A stretch of 64,000 bases of DNA, taken from contig JADLDI010000057.1 of assembly GCA_020846745.1 (NCBI GenBank), positions 1 through 64,000 of the forward strand. The letters run 5' to 3'. Below the pieces are notes generated by a model. It worked only from the letters and a program-made list of their open reading frames with translations. It did not search any database and was not told where the DNA came from. Below are positions 43,977 to 53,282 of the stretch, in pieces (position 1 is the first letter of the stretch; each line of letters starts with the position of its first letter). This stretch comes from Bryobacterales bacterium (GTDB lineage: Bacteria; Acidobacteriota; Terriglobia; Bryobacterales; Bryobacteraceae). The translations under genes were made by a program, and so were the position numbers.

Positions 43977-45230
43977 CTAAACCTCCTTCGCTCCCTTAAT
44001 CACCGCGGCAATATCCTTGATCCCTACGCCAGGACCCGCCGGCACCGACATCTTTCCATCCTTCACCGTGATTGCCGGTTCGAACCACTGTGCGTACTTC
44101 TCCTGTCCCAGCTTGTACTCCTGATACTTGCCCGGGTCGCGGATCACGCTCGCAAAGTGCAGCATGTATACGTACCCGAACCCGCCCGAGATATGCACCG
44201 TCGTCGGCATGTTCGCCACATCGGCCATCTTCGCCACGCGCATAGACCGTACCATGCCGCCGTAGTAGTGCAAATCCGGTTGAACAATATCCACCGCCCG
44301 ATTCGCGATCATCCAACGGAACCGCCAGTCCGAATACTCCTGCTCGCCGCCGGCCACGGGAATCGTCAGCGTATCGGCCACCACCTTCGTATCTTCCAGA
44401 TGGTCGAATGGACAGGGCTCCTCAAAGTAGACCGCTTTGATATCTTCGAGCATCCGGCCGACCTTGATCGCTTGTGGCGGATCGTATGAGCTGTTCGAAT
44501 CCGCGTGGATATCGAAGTCGTCGCCAAACGTCTTCCGCACCAGCGGAATCAGCGTCTCGGTCCGGCCGGGCATCGCGTCCGCGTTGCGGCTCATCCGTCC
44601 GCCTACGCGGAACTTCAGCGCTTTTGAACCCGACTCGGCCACCAGCTTCTTCAGGTGCTCAATCTCCTGCTCGGGCGTCGTATCGCGCCTTCCGCTGGCC
44701 GTATAGATCGGGATCTCCTTGCGTCGCACATCGCCAAACAGCGCGCCCATCGGCTTTTTCGCGATCCGCCCCAGCATGTCCAGAATCGCGAACTCCACCC
44801 ACGCGTGCGGCGACCACAAGGCGATCCCGTACAGCTTGTAGTTGTCCTTATAGCGGTACAGCTCCCACAGCAGATTCTCGAGGTCCCGCGCATCTTTGCC
44901 GATGAAGAAGGGGACGATCAGATCCTGCAGGATCTTCGCGAGATACTCCGGCCGCGGCGGGTTCGGCAGGGACAAACCCTCGGCCCCGTCTTTTGACCGC
45001 ACGTGGACAAAGAACTCCTTGTCCTTCTTGAGCAGCTTGATCGACTCGATGACGACCGGCGACGTGATGCCGTCGAGCTTCAACACCGGTTGTGACGCCG
45101 CTTTATCCAGTTCTTCGACGGGCGGTCCGGCGGCAGCCTTGGCGCTGGCGGTGGTTTTTGAAGACGAGCAGCTCAGGGCGGCGGTCCCGAACCCGGCTGC
45201 GGCGAGAAGTCGGCGGCGATTCATCGACAT
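43977..45230 (-). CDS. Mandelate racemase/muconate lactonizing enzyme family protein, exported
   Basis: 417 aa from ATG 45230; the frame extends into the tandem repeat upstream, which is non-coding. N-terminus MSMNRRRLLAAAGFGTAALSC is a Tat-like/lipoprotein signal with Cys21. The enolase-superfamily barrel shows metal ligands Asp (FDIHADSNSSY), Glu (YFEEPCPFD) and Glu (AGGEQEYSD), a KFRVGG segment where many members have KxK, and His in TVHISGG. It probably acts on a sugar acid outside the cytoplasm. Substrate is unknown. Confidence 0.85.
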   Translation of the reverse strand: MSMNRRRLLAAAGFGTAALSCSSSKTTASAKAAAGPPVEELDKAASQPVLKLDGITSPVVIESIKLLKKDKEFFVHVRSKDGAEGLSLPNPPRPEYLAKILQDLIVPFFIGKDARDLENLLWELYRYKDNYKLYGIALWSPHAWVEFAILDMLGRIAKKPMGALFGDVRRKEIPIYTASGRRDTTPEQEIEHLKKLVAESGSKALKFRVGGRMSRNADAMPGRTETLIPLVRKTFGDDFDIHADSNSSYDPPQAIKVGRMLEDIKAVYFEEPCPFDHLEDTKVVADTLTIPVAGGEQEYSDWRFRWMIANRAVDIVQPDLHYYGGMVRSMRVAKMADVANMPTTVHISGGFGYVYMLHFASVIRDPGKYQEYKLGQEKYAQWFEPAITVKDGKMSVPAGPGVGIKDIAAVIKGAKEV

Positions 45231-45267
45231 GGTGAAAACCATTGTAGGTCCGCTGCCTGCCCCATCG

Positions 45268-45350
45268 TGCATCCCCCAATGCTGCGTCCCCCCAATGCTG
45301 CATCCCCCCATGCTGCATCCCCCAATGCTGCGTCCCCCAATGCTGCATCG
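45268..45350. repeat. Tandem repeat, about five 15-16-base units
   Basis: Units of the form ATGCTGCrTCCCCCA repeat about five to six times with one-base length changes. They lie directly upstream of the enolase-superfamily gene on the minus strand. The unit is too short and too uniform for a CRISPR array and there are no spacers. The length would be expected to vary by slippage. Confidence 0.85.
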
Positions 45351-45399
45351 ACGCCAGGATGTTCGCAGTTGCCTCCGAGTTCTCGGCGTGCTTAGACCG

Positions 45400-45606
45400 T
45401 CAAGCCCCCAAGTGCCGCATACGCCCCGCCCATCGCAAAAACCGGAACAAGTCCGCGCGGTGCACCCAGACAAACGCCCAAAACTCCCGAAAGCCGATCC
45501 CGTCGGCGTGCACGCCCCAATACGTCTCCATGCGCCATCGCAGATATGGACTACGCCACGGCCTCAGCCGGTAGCCCTTCGTCGCACGCCACAAAAAACC
45601 GATCAC
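45400..45606 (-). CDS. Small WR-rich hypothetical protein
   Basis: 68 aa, GTG start 6 bases after the stop of the vWA gene at 45613, suggesting translational coupling. The composition is unusual, rich in Trp, Arg and Tyr (FLWRATKGYRLRPWRSPYLR, ETYWGVHADG, FWAFVWVHRADLFRFLRWA). The pattern is similar to a short family I recall from Solibacter-type genomes, but I cannot verify this here. It could be a small membrane-peripheral protein. Downstream lies the tandem repeat. Confidence 0.6.
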   Translation of the reverse strand: MIGFLWRATKGYRLRPWRSPYLRWRMETYWGVHADGIGFREFWAFVWVHRADLFRFLRWAGRMRHLGA

Positions 45607-45612
45607 AGTCGC

Positions 45613-46647
45613 TTATCGCAGGGAATTCGTCGCCGGCGCCAGTTGCGTCGGCGGCTTCTGATCTTTCGTCGCGTAATAGCCCGACCGTGTCCGCACCGTC
45701 GGCCGGTTCGGACCTTTCGCGTTCACCTGGATCCGCCGGTAGCTGCCGTCGAGCGCCTGCTCGCTCGGCGAATACGCCAGGATGTACTGGTTCCGGATCT
45801 CATGGGCCACCTGCGAAGCGAGTTGGTCCATGTCCGTGACCTCTTTGGGGATGTACGAAGCGCCGCCCGATGCATCGGCCAGAGCCTTTAGCGCCCGTTG
45901 CGCCCGCTTGGCCTTGCCGCGCTCTTCCTCATGCAGCAGCCCGATCGTATAGACCAGAACTTCAGTCTGCTGAGCCTTCGCCACCAGCTTCTCCAGGGTG
46001 TTTACGGCCGAACTGGTGTTATCGTCGCCGTCGGTCACCACCAGCAGAATCTTCTTATCCTTCTTACCCTTCTCTTTCAGGTAATCGATCGACATCGACA
46101 CGGCATCGCGCATCGCCGTTCCGCCGCGCGAATCGATCCGCGTCAGCGCCTCTTCCAGCTTCTTCTGGTCCGAGGTAAACGGCTGATCGAGGAAAGCCTC
46201 GTCGTTGAAGTTGACGATGAACACCTCGTCCTGCGGGTTCGATTCTTTCACCAGCCGCAACGCCGCGGTCGCCACCTGTTTGCGCTTGTCGCGCATGCTG
46301 CCGCTGTTATCGATAATCAATCCAAGCGACACCGGAACGTCTTCACGACGGAAGACCTTGATCGGCTGCGGAGCGCCGTTCTCGAGAACGGTAAAGGCGT
46401 CCTTGGGTAAATCGGTAATCAACTTGCCATTCCGGTCGGCTACCGTCGCGTGCAGCAGCACCAGCCGTGTGTCGGTACGGAACACGGCATCGCTTTGCTC
46501 GGTGTCTTGTTTCGGGGCTTCTCCTCCAGGCTTCGCTTCTCCCCCAGGCTTCGCCGGCGCAGCGGGCTTTGCTTGTTCTTGTGCGCCGAGGCTCACCGCG
46601 GTGGCCGCCAGCACAACGAGTGCGGTCGCTTTATTGAGTCGGTGCAT
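45613..46647 (-). CDS. Secreted von Willebrand A protein, acidobacterial type (second of pair)
   Basis: 344 aa with signal peptide ending near SLGAQEQ and a Pro/Lys/Gly-rich spacer with a short duplicated KPGGEA unit. The vWA domain (about 95-300) begins PVSLGLIIDNSGSMRDKR, whose DNSGS is the metal-ion-dependent adhesion site, and includes VVTDGDDN. The preceding DTRLVLLHATVADRNGKLI strand is the acidobacterial vWA lead-in. It is probably involved in protein-protein interactions in the periplasm. The start overlaps the first vWA gene by 17 bases. Confidence 0.88.
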   Translation of the reverse strand: MHRLNKATALVVLAATAVSLGAQEQAKPAAPAKPGGEAKPGGEAPKQDTEQSDAVFRTDTRLVLLHATVADRNGKLITDLPKDAFTVLENGAPQPIKVFRREDVPVSLGLIIDNSGSMRDKRKQVATAALRLVKESNPQDEVFIVNFNDEAFLDQPFTSDQKKLEEALTRIDSRGGTAMRDAVSMSIDYLKEKGKKDKKILLVVTDGDDNTSSAVNTLEKLVAKAQQTEVLVYTIGLLHEEERGKAKRAQRALKALADASGGASYIPKEVTDMDQLASQVAHEIRNQYILAYSPSEQALDGSYRRIQVNAKGPNRPTVRTRSGYYATKDQKPPTQLAPATNSLR

Positions 46648-47635
46648 AGTACCCCGTCCGATAATACGCGCGAAGCGGCGGCAACCCTCGCGGCTGCACC
46701 AGTTTCACTTCCACGCGGCGGTATTTGCCATCCTTCTGGAGGTTCGAGGGCGAATACCCCAGAACGTACTGACTTCTCAATTCCACCCCAATCTTTGCCG
46801 CCACGTCCGGCAGCTCGTTCAAATTGTCGATCGGAAAGTGCCGGCCGCCGGTCTGTTCGGCGATCTCGGTCAACAATCCCGGCCCGGCCAGTTCTTCCGC
46901 GGTCCGCCCACGCCCGGCGACCTGCTCAAAGATGCCGATCGCATACACTTGGACGTCAGCCTCGCGCACCAGGTTCTTGATTTCGCTTTCCGTATACCGG
47001 CTCGAATTGTCGCCACCGTCTGAGAGCACCAGAATCGCCTTCCGCGGGTTGCGGGCCTTCTTCATCTGATTCATTGCAAGATAAAGGCCATCGAGCAGCG
47101 CGGTTCGGCCCTTCGCCTGCGTGAATGCCAACCGGTTCTGGATCTCTTCCGTATTCGTGGTCCAGGGGATCACCAGTTCGGGCCGTTCGTTGAACTGAAC
47201 CAGGAAAAACTCGTCCTCCGGGTTCGCCGTCTTGAAAAACTGCGCCGCCGCCTGCCGCGAACGGTTCAATTTATTACCCATGCTGCCGCTGACGTCGAAC
47301 ACGAGACCGATCGAGAGCGGCGCTTCCTCCGACGTGAACGACACGATCTGTTGCTCGGTCTTGTCCTCGAACAACCGGAAATGTTCGCGCTCCATCCCCG
47401 TTACTACCTGGTTGAGCGGAGTGGTCACGGTGACGTTGATTTGGACCAGCGTCGTATCCACTCGGATGTTCGGGGATTTGCGGTCTTTCGGAGCGTCCGG
47501 ATCCGCCGGCCTGGCCCGCGGCTCGATGTTCACACGAGGCTGTGGTCCCGCTTGCTTTTTCTCATTGTCTCCGGCAATAAGTCCATTGCCTACAACGAGA
47601 AAGAAAGCTCCTACGAGTGCCCAGACCTTCCTCAT
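46631..47635 (-). CDS. Secreted von Willebrand A protein, acidobacterial type (first of pair)
   Basis: 334 aa from the ATG at 47635 with GGAAGGTGA upstream; the frame extends 62 codons further upstream into the kdsB promoter region but the signal peptide (MRKVWALVGAFFLVVGNGLIAG) begins here. The lead-in DTTLVQINVTVTTPLNQVV, the MIDAS motif DVSGSMGNK and VLSDGGDNSS match its neighbour. It ends ...YYRTGYYAPTQ as in the acidobacterial family. The two genes are tandem duplicates in one operon. Confidence 0.88.
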   Translation of the reverse strand: MRKVWALVGAFFLVVGNGLIAGDNEKKQAGPQPRVNIEPRARPADPDAPKDRKSPNIRVDTTLVQINVTVTTPLNQVVTGMEREHFRLFEDKTEQQIVSFTSEEAPLSIGLVFDVSGSMGNKLNRSRQAAAQFFKTANPEDEFFLVQFNERPELVIPWTTNTEEIQNRLAFTQAKGRTALLDGLYLAMNQMKKARNPRKAILVLSDGGDNSSRYTESEIKNLVREADVQVYAIGIFEQVAGRGRTAEELAGPGLLTEIAEQTGGRHFPIDNLNELPDVAAKIGVELRSQYVLGYSPSNLQKDGKYRRVEVKLVQPRGLPPLRAYYRTGYYAPTQ

Positions 47636-47698
47636 TGTCACCTTCCCGGCCGCGCCATCCCAAGTATAACATGTGCCCTTTTTGTGGTATGCTTGAAC

Positions 47699-48442
47699 GT
47701 GCCCGCCAGAGTTCTGGGTGTCATTCCTGCCCGGTTCCAGTCGTCGCGCTTCCCCGGAAAAGCCCTTGCCCTTCTTGCCGGAAAACCGATTATTCAGCAT
47801 GTCTTTGAACGTGCGTCGCATTCCAGATACCTTTCTGACGTTTTAATCGCGACCGACGACCATAGGATTTTCGACGCCTGTCGTAAATTCGGTGCGAACG
47901 TTCGCCTCACCCGGCCTGACCACCCTTCCGGCACCGACCGTGTAGCCGAAGTGGCCTCCGCTTACCACTCCTCCGTGGTGGTTAATATTCAGGGGGACGA
48001 ACCGCTGATCGACCCCGCCGCGATCGACGCCGCGGTGCTGGCGCTGCTCGACGACCCCGAACTCCCGATGAGCACGCTCATGAAGCGGATTGAGTTCGTT
48101 GACGAAATCACCAACCCCAACGTCGTGAAGGTCGTTTGCGATCTCCGCGGCAACGCAATCTACTTCTCGCGTAACCCCATTCCCTACAATCGGTCGGGTG
48201 GCGCGGAGTACTTTAAACACGTCGGGCTGTACGTTTACCAGCGGGAATTTTTACTGGGCTATTCGTCTTTACCGGTCGGACCACTCGAAAAGATCGAGTG
48301 CCTGGAACAGATGCGAGCATTGGAAAATGGGTATTCGATTCGGGTCGTCGAAACCGGCTACGAATCGCTGGGTGTGGATACGCCCGAGGATCTCGAAACC
48401 GTAGCGCGGCTCTTCAAGGTCGCTGCGCCAAGCAATGAATAG
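47699..48442 (+). CDS. kdsB: 3-deoxy-manno-octulosonate cytidylyltransferase
   Basis: 247 aa from GTG 47699 (VPARVLGVIPARFQSSRFPG), the conserved start. CTP-binding VIPARFQSSRFPGKAL, the NIQGDEPLI loop and ETGYESLGVDTPEDLE complete the family pattern. KdsB activates Kdo as CMP-Kdo for LPS inner core. The gene heads the kdsB-pyrG-kdsA operon and diverges from the vWA pair; the 63-base gap holds a TATAAC box at 47665-47670. Confidence 0.95.
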   Translation: MPARVLGVIPARFQSSRFPGKALALLAGKPIIQHVFERASHSRYLSDVLIATDDHRIFDACRKFGANVRLTRPDHPSGTDRVAEVASAYHSSVVVNIQGDEPLIDPAAIDAAVLALLDDPELPMSTLMKRIEFVDEITNPNVVKVVCDLRGNAIYFSRNPIPYNRSGGAEYFKHVGLYVYQREFLLGYSSLPVGPLEKIECLEQMRALENGYSIRVVETGYESLGVDTPEDLETVARLFKVAAPSNE

Positions 48443-48460
48443 GGCGGAAGAAACGTAAGG

Positions 48461-50120
<1,660 letters not shown>

Positions 50121-50131
<11 letters not shown>

Positions 50132-50897
50132 CGAGCTGCTGCTGATCGCCGGACCCTGCGTCATCGAGTCGGAACAGCACGTCCATCTTCTAGCGGAACG
50201 TCTCAAAGCCGTCGCGCCTCATTTCTACTTCAAGGCGTCATTCGATAAGGCCAACCGTTCCAGCGTCTCCTCCTATCGCGGACCCGGCCTCACCGAGGGC
50301 CTGAGAATTCTCGCCACCCTGAAGAACCAAGGCTTCCGCATCCTCACCGACATTCACGAGCCCGCCCAAGCCGAACCCGCCGCCCAAGTCTGCGATGTCC
50401 TCCAAATCCCCGCCTTCCTCTGCCGCCAGACGGACCTGCTCGTCGCCGCCGGCCGCACAGGCCGCATCGTCAACATCAAGAAAGGACAATTCGTAGCCCC
50501 GCACGACATCGGCCACGCCGCCGACAAAGTAGCCTCCACCGGCAACACCAACATCTGGCTTACCGAACGCGGCACGACGTTTGGCTACAACAACCTGGTG
50601 GTCGACATGCGGGGCCTCGTCATCATGAAGCGCTTCGGCTATCCCGTAATCTTCGACGCCACCCACAGCGTCCAGTTGCCGGGCGCGGCGGGACAGGCTT
50701 CGTCAGGCCAACCCGAATTCATCGAACCACTGGCACGCGCGGCGGTAGCCGCCGGCGCCGATGGCCTTTTTGTCGAAGTCCACGAAAACCCACCCAAAGC
50801 GCTATCCGACGGCGCCAACGCTCTCCACCTGGACAAGCTCCCAGGCCTCTATTCCCGCCTCACCGCCCTCCACAACCTGATCGCCGCTTGGCCGTAG
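50121..50897 (+). CDS. kdsA: 3-deoxy-8-phosphooctulonate synthase
   Basis: 258 aa, start ATG at 50121. [35 protein letters not shown] and [13 protein letters not shown] are the family motifs. It condenses arabinose-5-phosphate with PEP to form Kdo-8-phosphate, the precursor used by KdsB. It lies third in the kdsB-pyrG-kdsA operon. Confidence 0.96.
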
Positions 50898-50959
50898 GTG
50901 GCCCAAGACCAAATTGCCGGGATGGGTTATCCGGCCGCGCTTTGCCTTCCGCTGATGCG

Positions 50960-51394
50960 TCACGCCATGAATATTTCCGCAGGAACGCGGAAGTGTCCGG
51001 CCAAACGCTGCGCCAAATCCCAACTGATCTTGCGCCGCCCGTTCAGGATCTCCGTCGTCAGCCCCTTATTGCCAACGACGGGCCAAACATCCTTATGGCG
51101 GAGACCTCGGTCTTCCATCAGCGCTTTAAGCGCTTCATGCGGCGCGACTGCCGGGAACCGGTAATGCCGTTCTTCGAAATCGGATATGACGATACCCAGA
51201 AGTTCGGCGAAAGCGCTTTCCTCGGGGGTCAGCCCGGCCTCTTCCTCCCGTTCATCGAGCGCCAGTAGGATCTTCGTCAACCGTTCATTGTCACCTTCCG
51301 TTTTGGGCGGAATCGGCAATGCGGCCGCTATCAATTGCACGTATCTCTCGGGGTTGATCCGTTTCCGGTTTACTCTCGACGGCATTACTTCCAT
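50960..51394 (-). CDS. HigA-like antitoxin (XRE type)
   Basis: 144 aa from ATG 51394, or 141 from ATG 51385, which overlaps the stop of the broken upstream gene as TAATG. The C-terminal helix-turn-helix (HEALKALMEDRGLRHKDVWPVVGNKGLTTEILNGRRKISWDLAQRLA) and long N-terminal helices match COG5499-type HigA antitoxins of the HigBA family. The toxin partner upstream is truncated. It may persist as an orphan antitoxin or regulator. Confidence 0.8.
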   Translation of the reverse strand: MEVMPSRVNRKRINPERYVQLIAAALPIPPKTEGDNERLTKILLALDEREEEAGLTPEESAFAELLGIVISDFEERHYRFPAVAPHEALKALMEDRGLRHKDVWPVVGNKGLTTEILNGRRKISWDLAQRLAGHFRVPAEIFMA

Positions 51395-51501
51395 TCCCCT
51401 TTCGAATACTCTTCATGCGTCATGATGTGCAGGACGAAAGCCTTCTGCATCTGGAAGTTGACACGCGCAATCAGGCGGTATTTACAAATTGTAAACAAAG
51501 A
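51385..51501 (-). pseudogene. HigB-like toxin remnant (C-terminal part only)
   Basis: Reading the minus strand in frame from about 51501 to the TAA at 51385-51387 gives the HigB C-terminus: YRLIARVNFQMQKAFVLHIM followed by THEEYSKGEWK. Upstream the frame stays open to a TAG near 51577, but there is no start codon before the conserved region and the N-terminal half of HigB is absent. It sits directly before the HigA-like gene in the normal toxin-antitoxin order. Confidence 0.75.
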
Positions 51502-51555
51502 GGTCGACTGTAACCCCTTCTCCTCAACCCAACCGTAAGCTATCCTCTCCCCTGT

Positions 51556-53193
51556 ATGAGGATCGCTCCTCTAACCGCTGTACTCTTCTCATCCATCGCC
51601 ACCCTCACCGCGCAACCCAACATCACCGCGTGGCAGCCCAACTACTCGTTCACCTTGCCCGGCACCCCGCACTACGCCGCAGCACAAGGATCGCTGATCG
51701 TCATCTACGGCGATAATCTCGGACCGGCCCAACTGCTCTCCCAAGGCTTCCACCCCGCACTCGACCGGAATCTCGGAGGTGTCTCCGTCCGTATCACCGT
51801 CGGCACAACCACCACGCAGGCCATTCCGTATTACGTGTCCGCTAGGCAGATCGCAGCGATCGTACCGTCCACCACCCCACTCGGTGATGGGACCCTGACC
51901 GTCACCTATAACAGCGCCACCAGCGCCACCTTCCCCATTCGCATCGTGCAGAGCGCCGTCGGCCTGCTCACCAGAAACGGCTACGGCGTCGGTCCGGCCG
52001 CGGTCTATGATTCCAGCGGCCGCCTGATTACCCGCACCAATGCCGCCAACCCAGGCGATACGGTAGTGTTCTGGGGCACAGGTGTCGGCCCTGATTTAAC
52101 CACTGATGAGACGCGTCTGATCTCGGCTGTCCGCAATCTCGAGAACCTCCCGTTTGAGTTCCACATCGGCGGCAAACTTGCGACCGCCGCCTACCGCGGC
52201 CGGTCTACCTATCCCGGCGTCGACCAGATTAACGTAATCGTTCCGCAAGGAGTTTCGGGTTGCGCCGTGAGTGCTTATGCCAAAACCGGCGCGTTCGTCA
52301 GCAACATTACAACAGTTCCCATCGCTCTAACCGGCAACATCTGTTCCGACAACAAGGGCTTCTCCGCCGAACAAATATCACGCTTCGAGACCCAGACCGG
52401 CTGGATCCTTTCGGCCTCTGCCTCTGTCGGCAGAACCGCCAACTGGCGGGGAGGCCCATGGTTCACCGTCCCACCCGGGACCATTCACGATGAAGCCAGG
52501 CTGGAATTTCAAATAACGATAGATCAAGACCGGCAGGCTCCCGTTGTGCTTCAACCTCCGTCCATTGGGAGTTGCGTAGTGGGTGCGGGAGATGACCGTC
52601 CCTCCTCGGCGGGAAGGGTTGTGTTCCACCCCGTTGATGGCGTTACCCTGAAACTCCCCGATGGAACGTCGCGGCCGATGACTGGACCCAACCCGTACAC
52701 CTATTCCGAATTTGGACCCGCTGGGTCGGAACCACTCATCCCAAACGTCGGAGCACTCTTCCAAATCGACACCGTTGGCGGCACCAGTAGCGCTCCCTTC
52801 ACCACCACCCTCACCGCCCTCCCCACCCTCCAGTGGACCAACAAGTCCCAACTCGCCGAAATCGACCGTACCCGCCCACTCGACCTCACCTGGATCGGCG
52901 CCCCGCAAACCTACGCCGTCATCTCGGGTTATGCCGCCAATGGTCCGGACCCATTCCTCTGGAGTACCTTCTATTGCACCGCACCCGGCGATACCGGCCG
53001 CTTCACCGTCCCCGCCGACATCCTTTCCCACATGCTCAAAAGCCTCACCGCAAACGATGCCGGCGATCCCGTCCAGAGCGGACAACTGACCCTTACGCTC
53101 TACAGCATTCCCAACTTCCAAACCGTCCAGGGCCTCGATTTCGTCGAATCCTCCAGCTACTCCAGCGAAATCCTACGCGTTAACTTCAAGTAG
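51556..53193 (+). CDS. Secreted protein with Solibacter-type IPT-like module (paralogue 1)
   Basis: 545 aa with signal peptide MRIAPLTAVLFSSIATLTAQ. Residues about 25-290 match the acidobacterial module also at the C-terminus of the protein at 1144 (LIVIYGDNLGPAQLLSQGF, TVVFWGTGVGPDL, YPGVDQINVIVPQGVSGCAV), here at the N-terminus. The C-terminal half (about 290-545) is a second beta-rich region (PSIGSCVVGAGDD, LTWIGAPQTYAVISGYAANG) shared only with its neighbour. Function unknown, probably extracellular. The two genes are a tandem duplication with about 60 percent identity by eye. Confidence 0.8.
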   Translation: MRIAPLTAVLFSSIATLTAQPNITAWQPNYSFTLPGTPHYAAAQGSLIVIYGDNLGPAQLLSQGFHPALDRNLGGVSVRITVGTTTTQAIPYYVSARQIAAIVPSTTPLGDGTLTVTYNSATSATFPIRIVQSAVGLLTRNGYGVGPAAVYDSSGRLITRTNAANPGDTVVFWGTGVGPDLTTDETRLISAVRNLENLPFEFHIGGKLATAAYRGRSTYPGVDQINVIVPQGVSGCAVSAYAKTGAFVSNITTVPIALTGNICSDNKGFSAEQISRFETQTGWILSASASVGRTANWRGGPWFTVPPGTIHDEARLEFQITIDQDRQAPVVLQPPSIGSCVVGAGDDRPSSAGRVVFHPVDGVTLKLPDGTSRPMTGPNPYTYSEFGPAGSEPLIPNVGALFQIDTVGGTSSAPFTTTLTALPTLQWTNKSQLAEIDRTRPLDLTWIGAPQTYAVISGYAANGPDPFLWSTFYCTAPGDTGRFTVPADILSHMLKSLTANDAGDPVQSGQLTLTLYSIPNFQTVQGLDFVESSSYSSEILRVNFK

Positions 53194-53234
53194 CGATTTT
53201 CTTCGCTACGATTGCAGTTTCTCGTACACTAATC

Positions 53235-53262
53235 TTGCGCGAGGTATGTTGTGCTCGCGCAA
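53235..53262 (+). promoter_or_regulatory. Perfect 9-bp stem-loop in the 5' UTR of paralogue 2
   Basis: TTGCGCGAG (53235-53243) pairs with CTCGCGCAA (53254-53262) around a 10-base loop, 20 bases before the start codon at 53283. There is no T-run, so it is not a simple terminator. It could shield the message 5' end, or be a protein or RNA target. A TACACT box lies just upstream (53225-53230). Confidence 0.5.
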
Positions 53263-53282
53263 TTAATCTGAGGTCGGAGAAC

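Noticed and set aside
45268-45350. Possible CRISPR array
   Set aside because: Units are contiguous 15-16-base repeats without spacers.
45231-45473. Upstream extension of the enolase-superfamily protein through the tandem repeat
   Set aside because: It would put a low-complexity Ser/Gly/Cys stretch before a complete Tat-like signal peptide.
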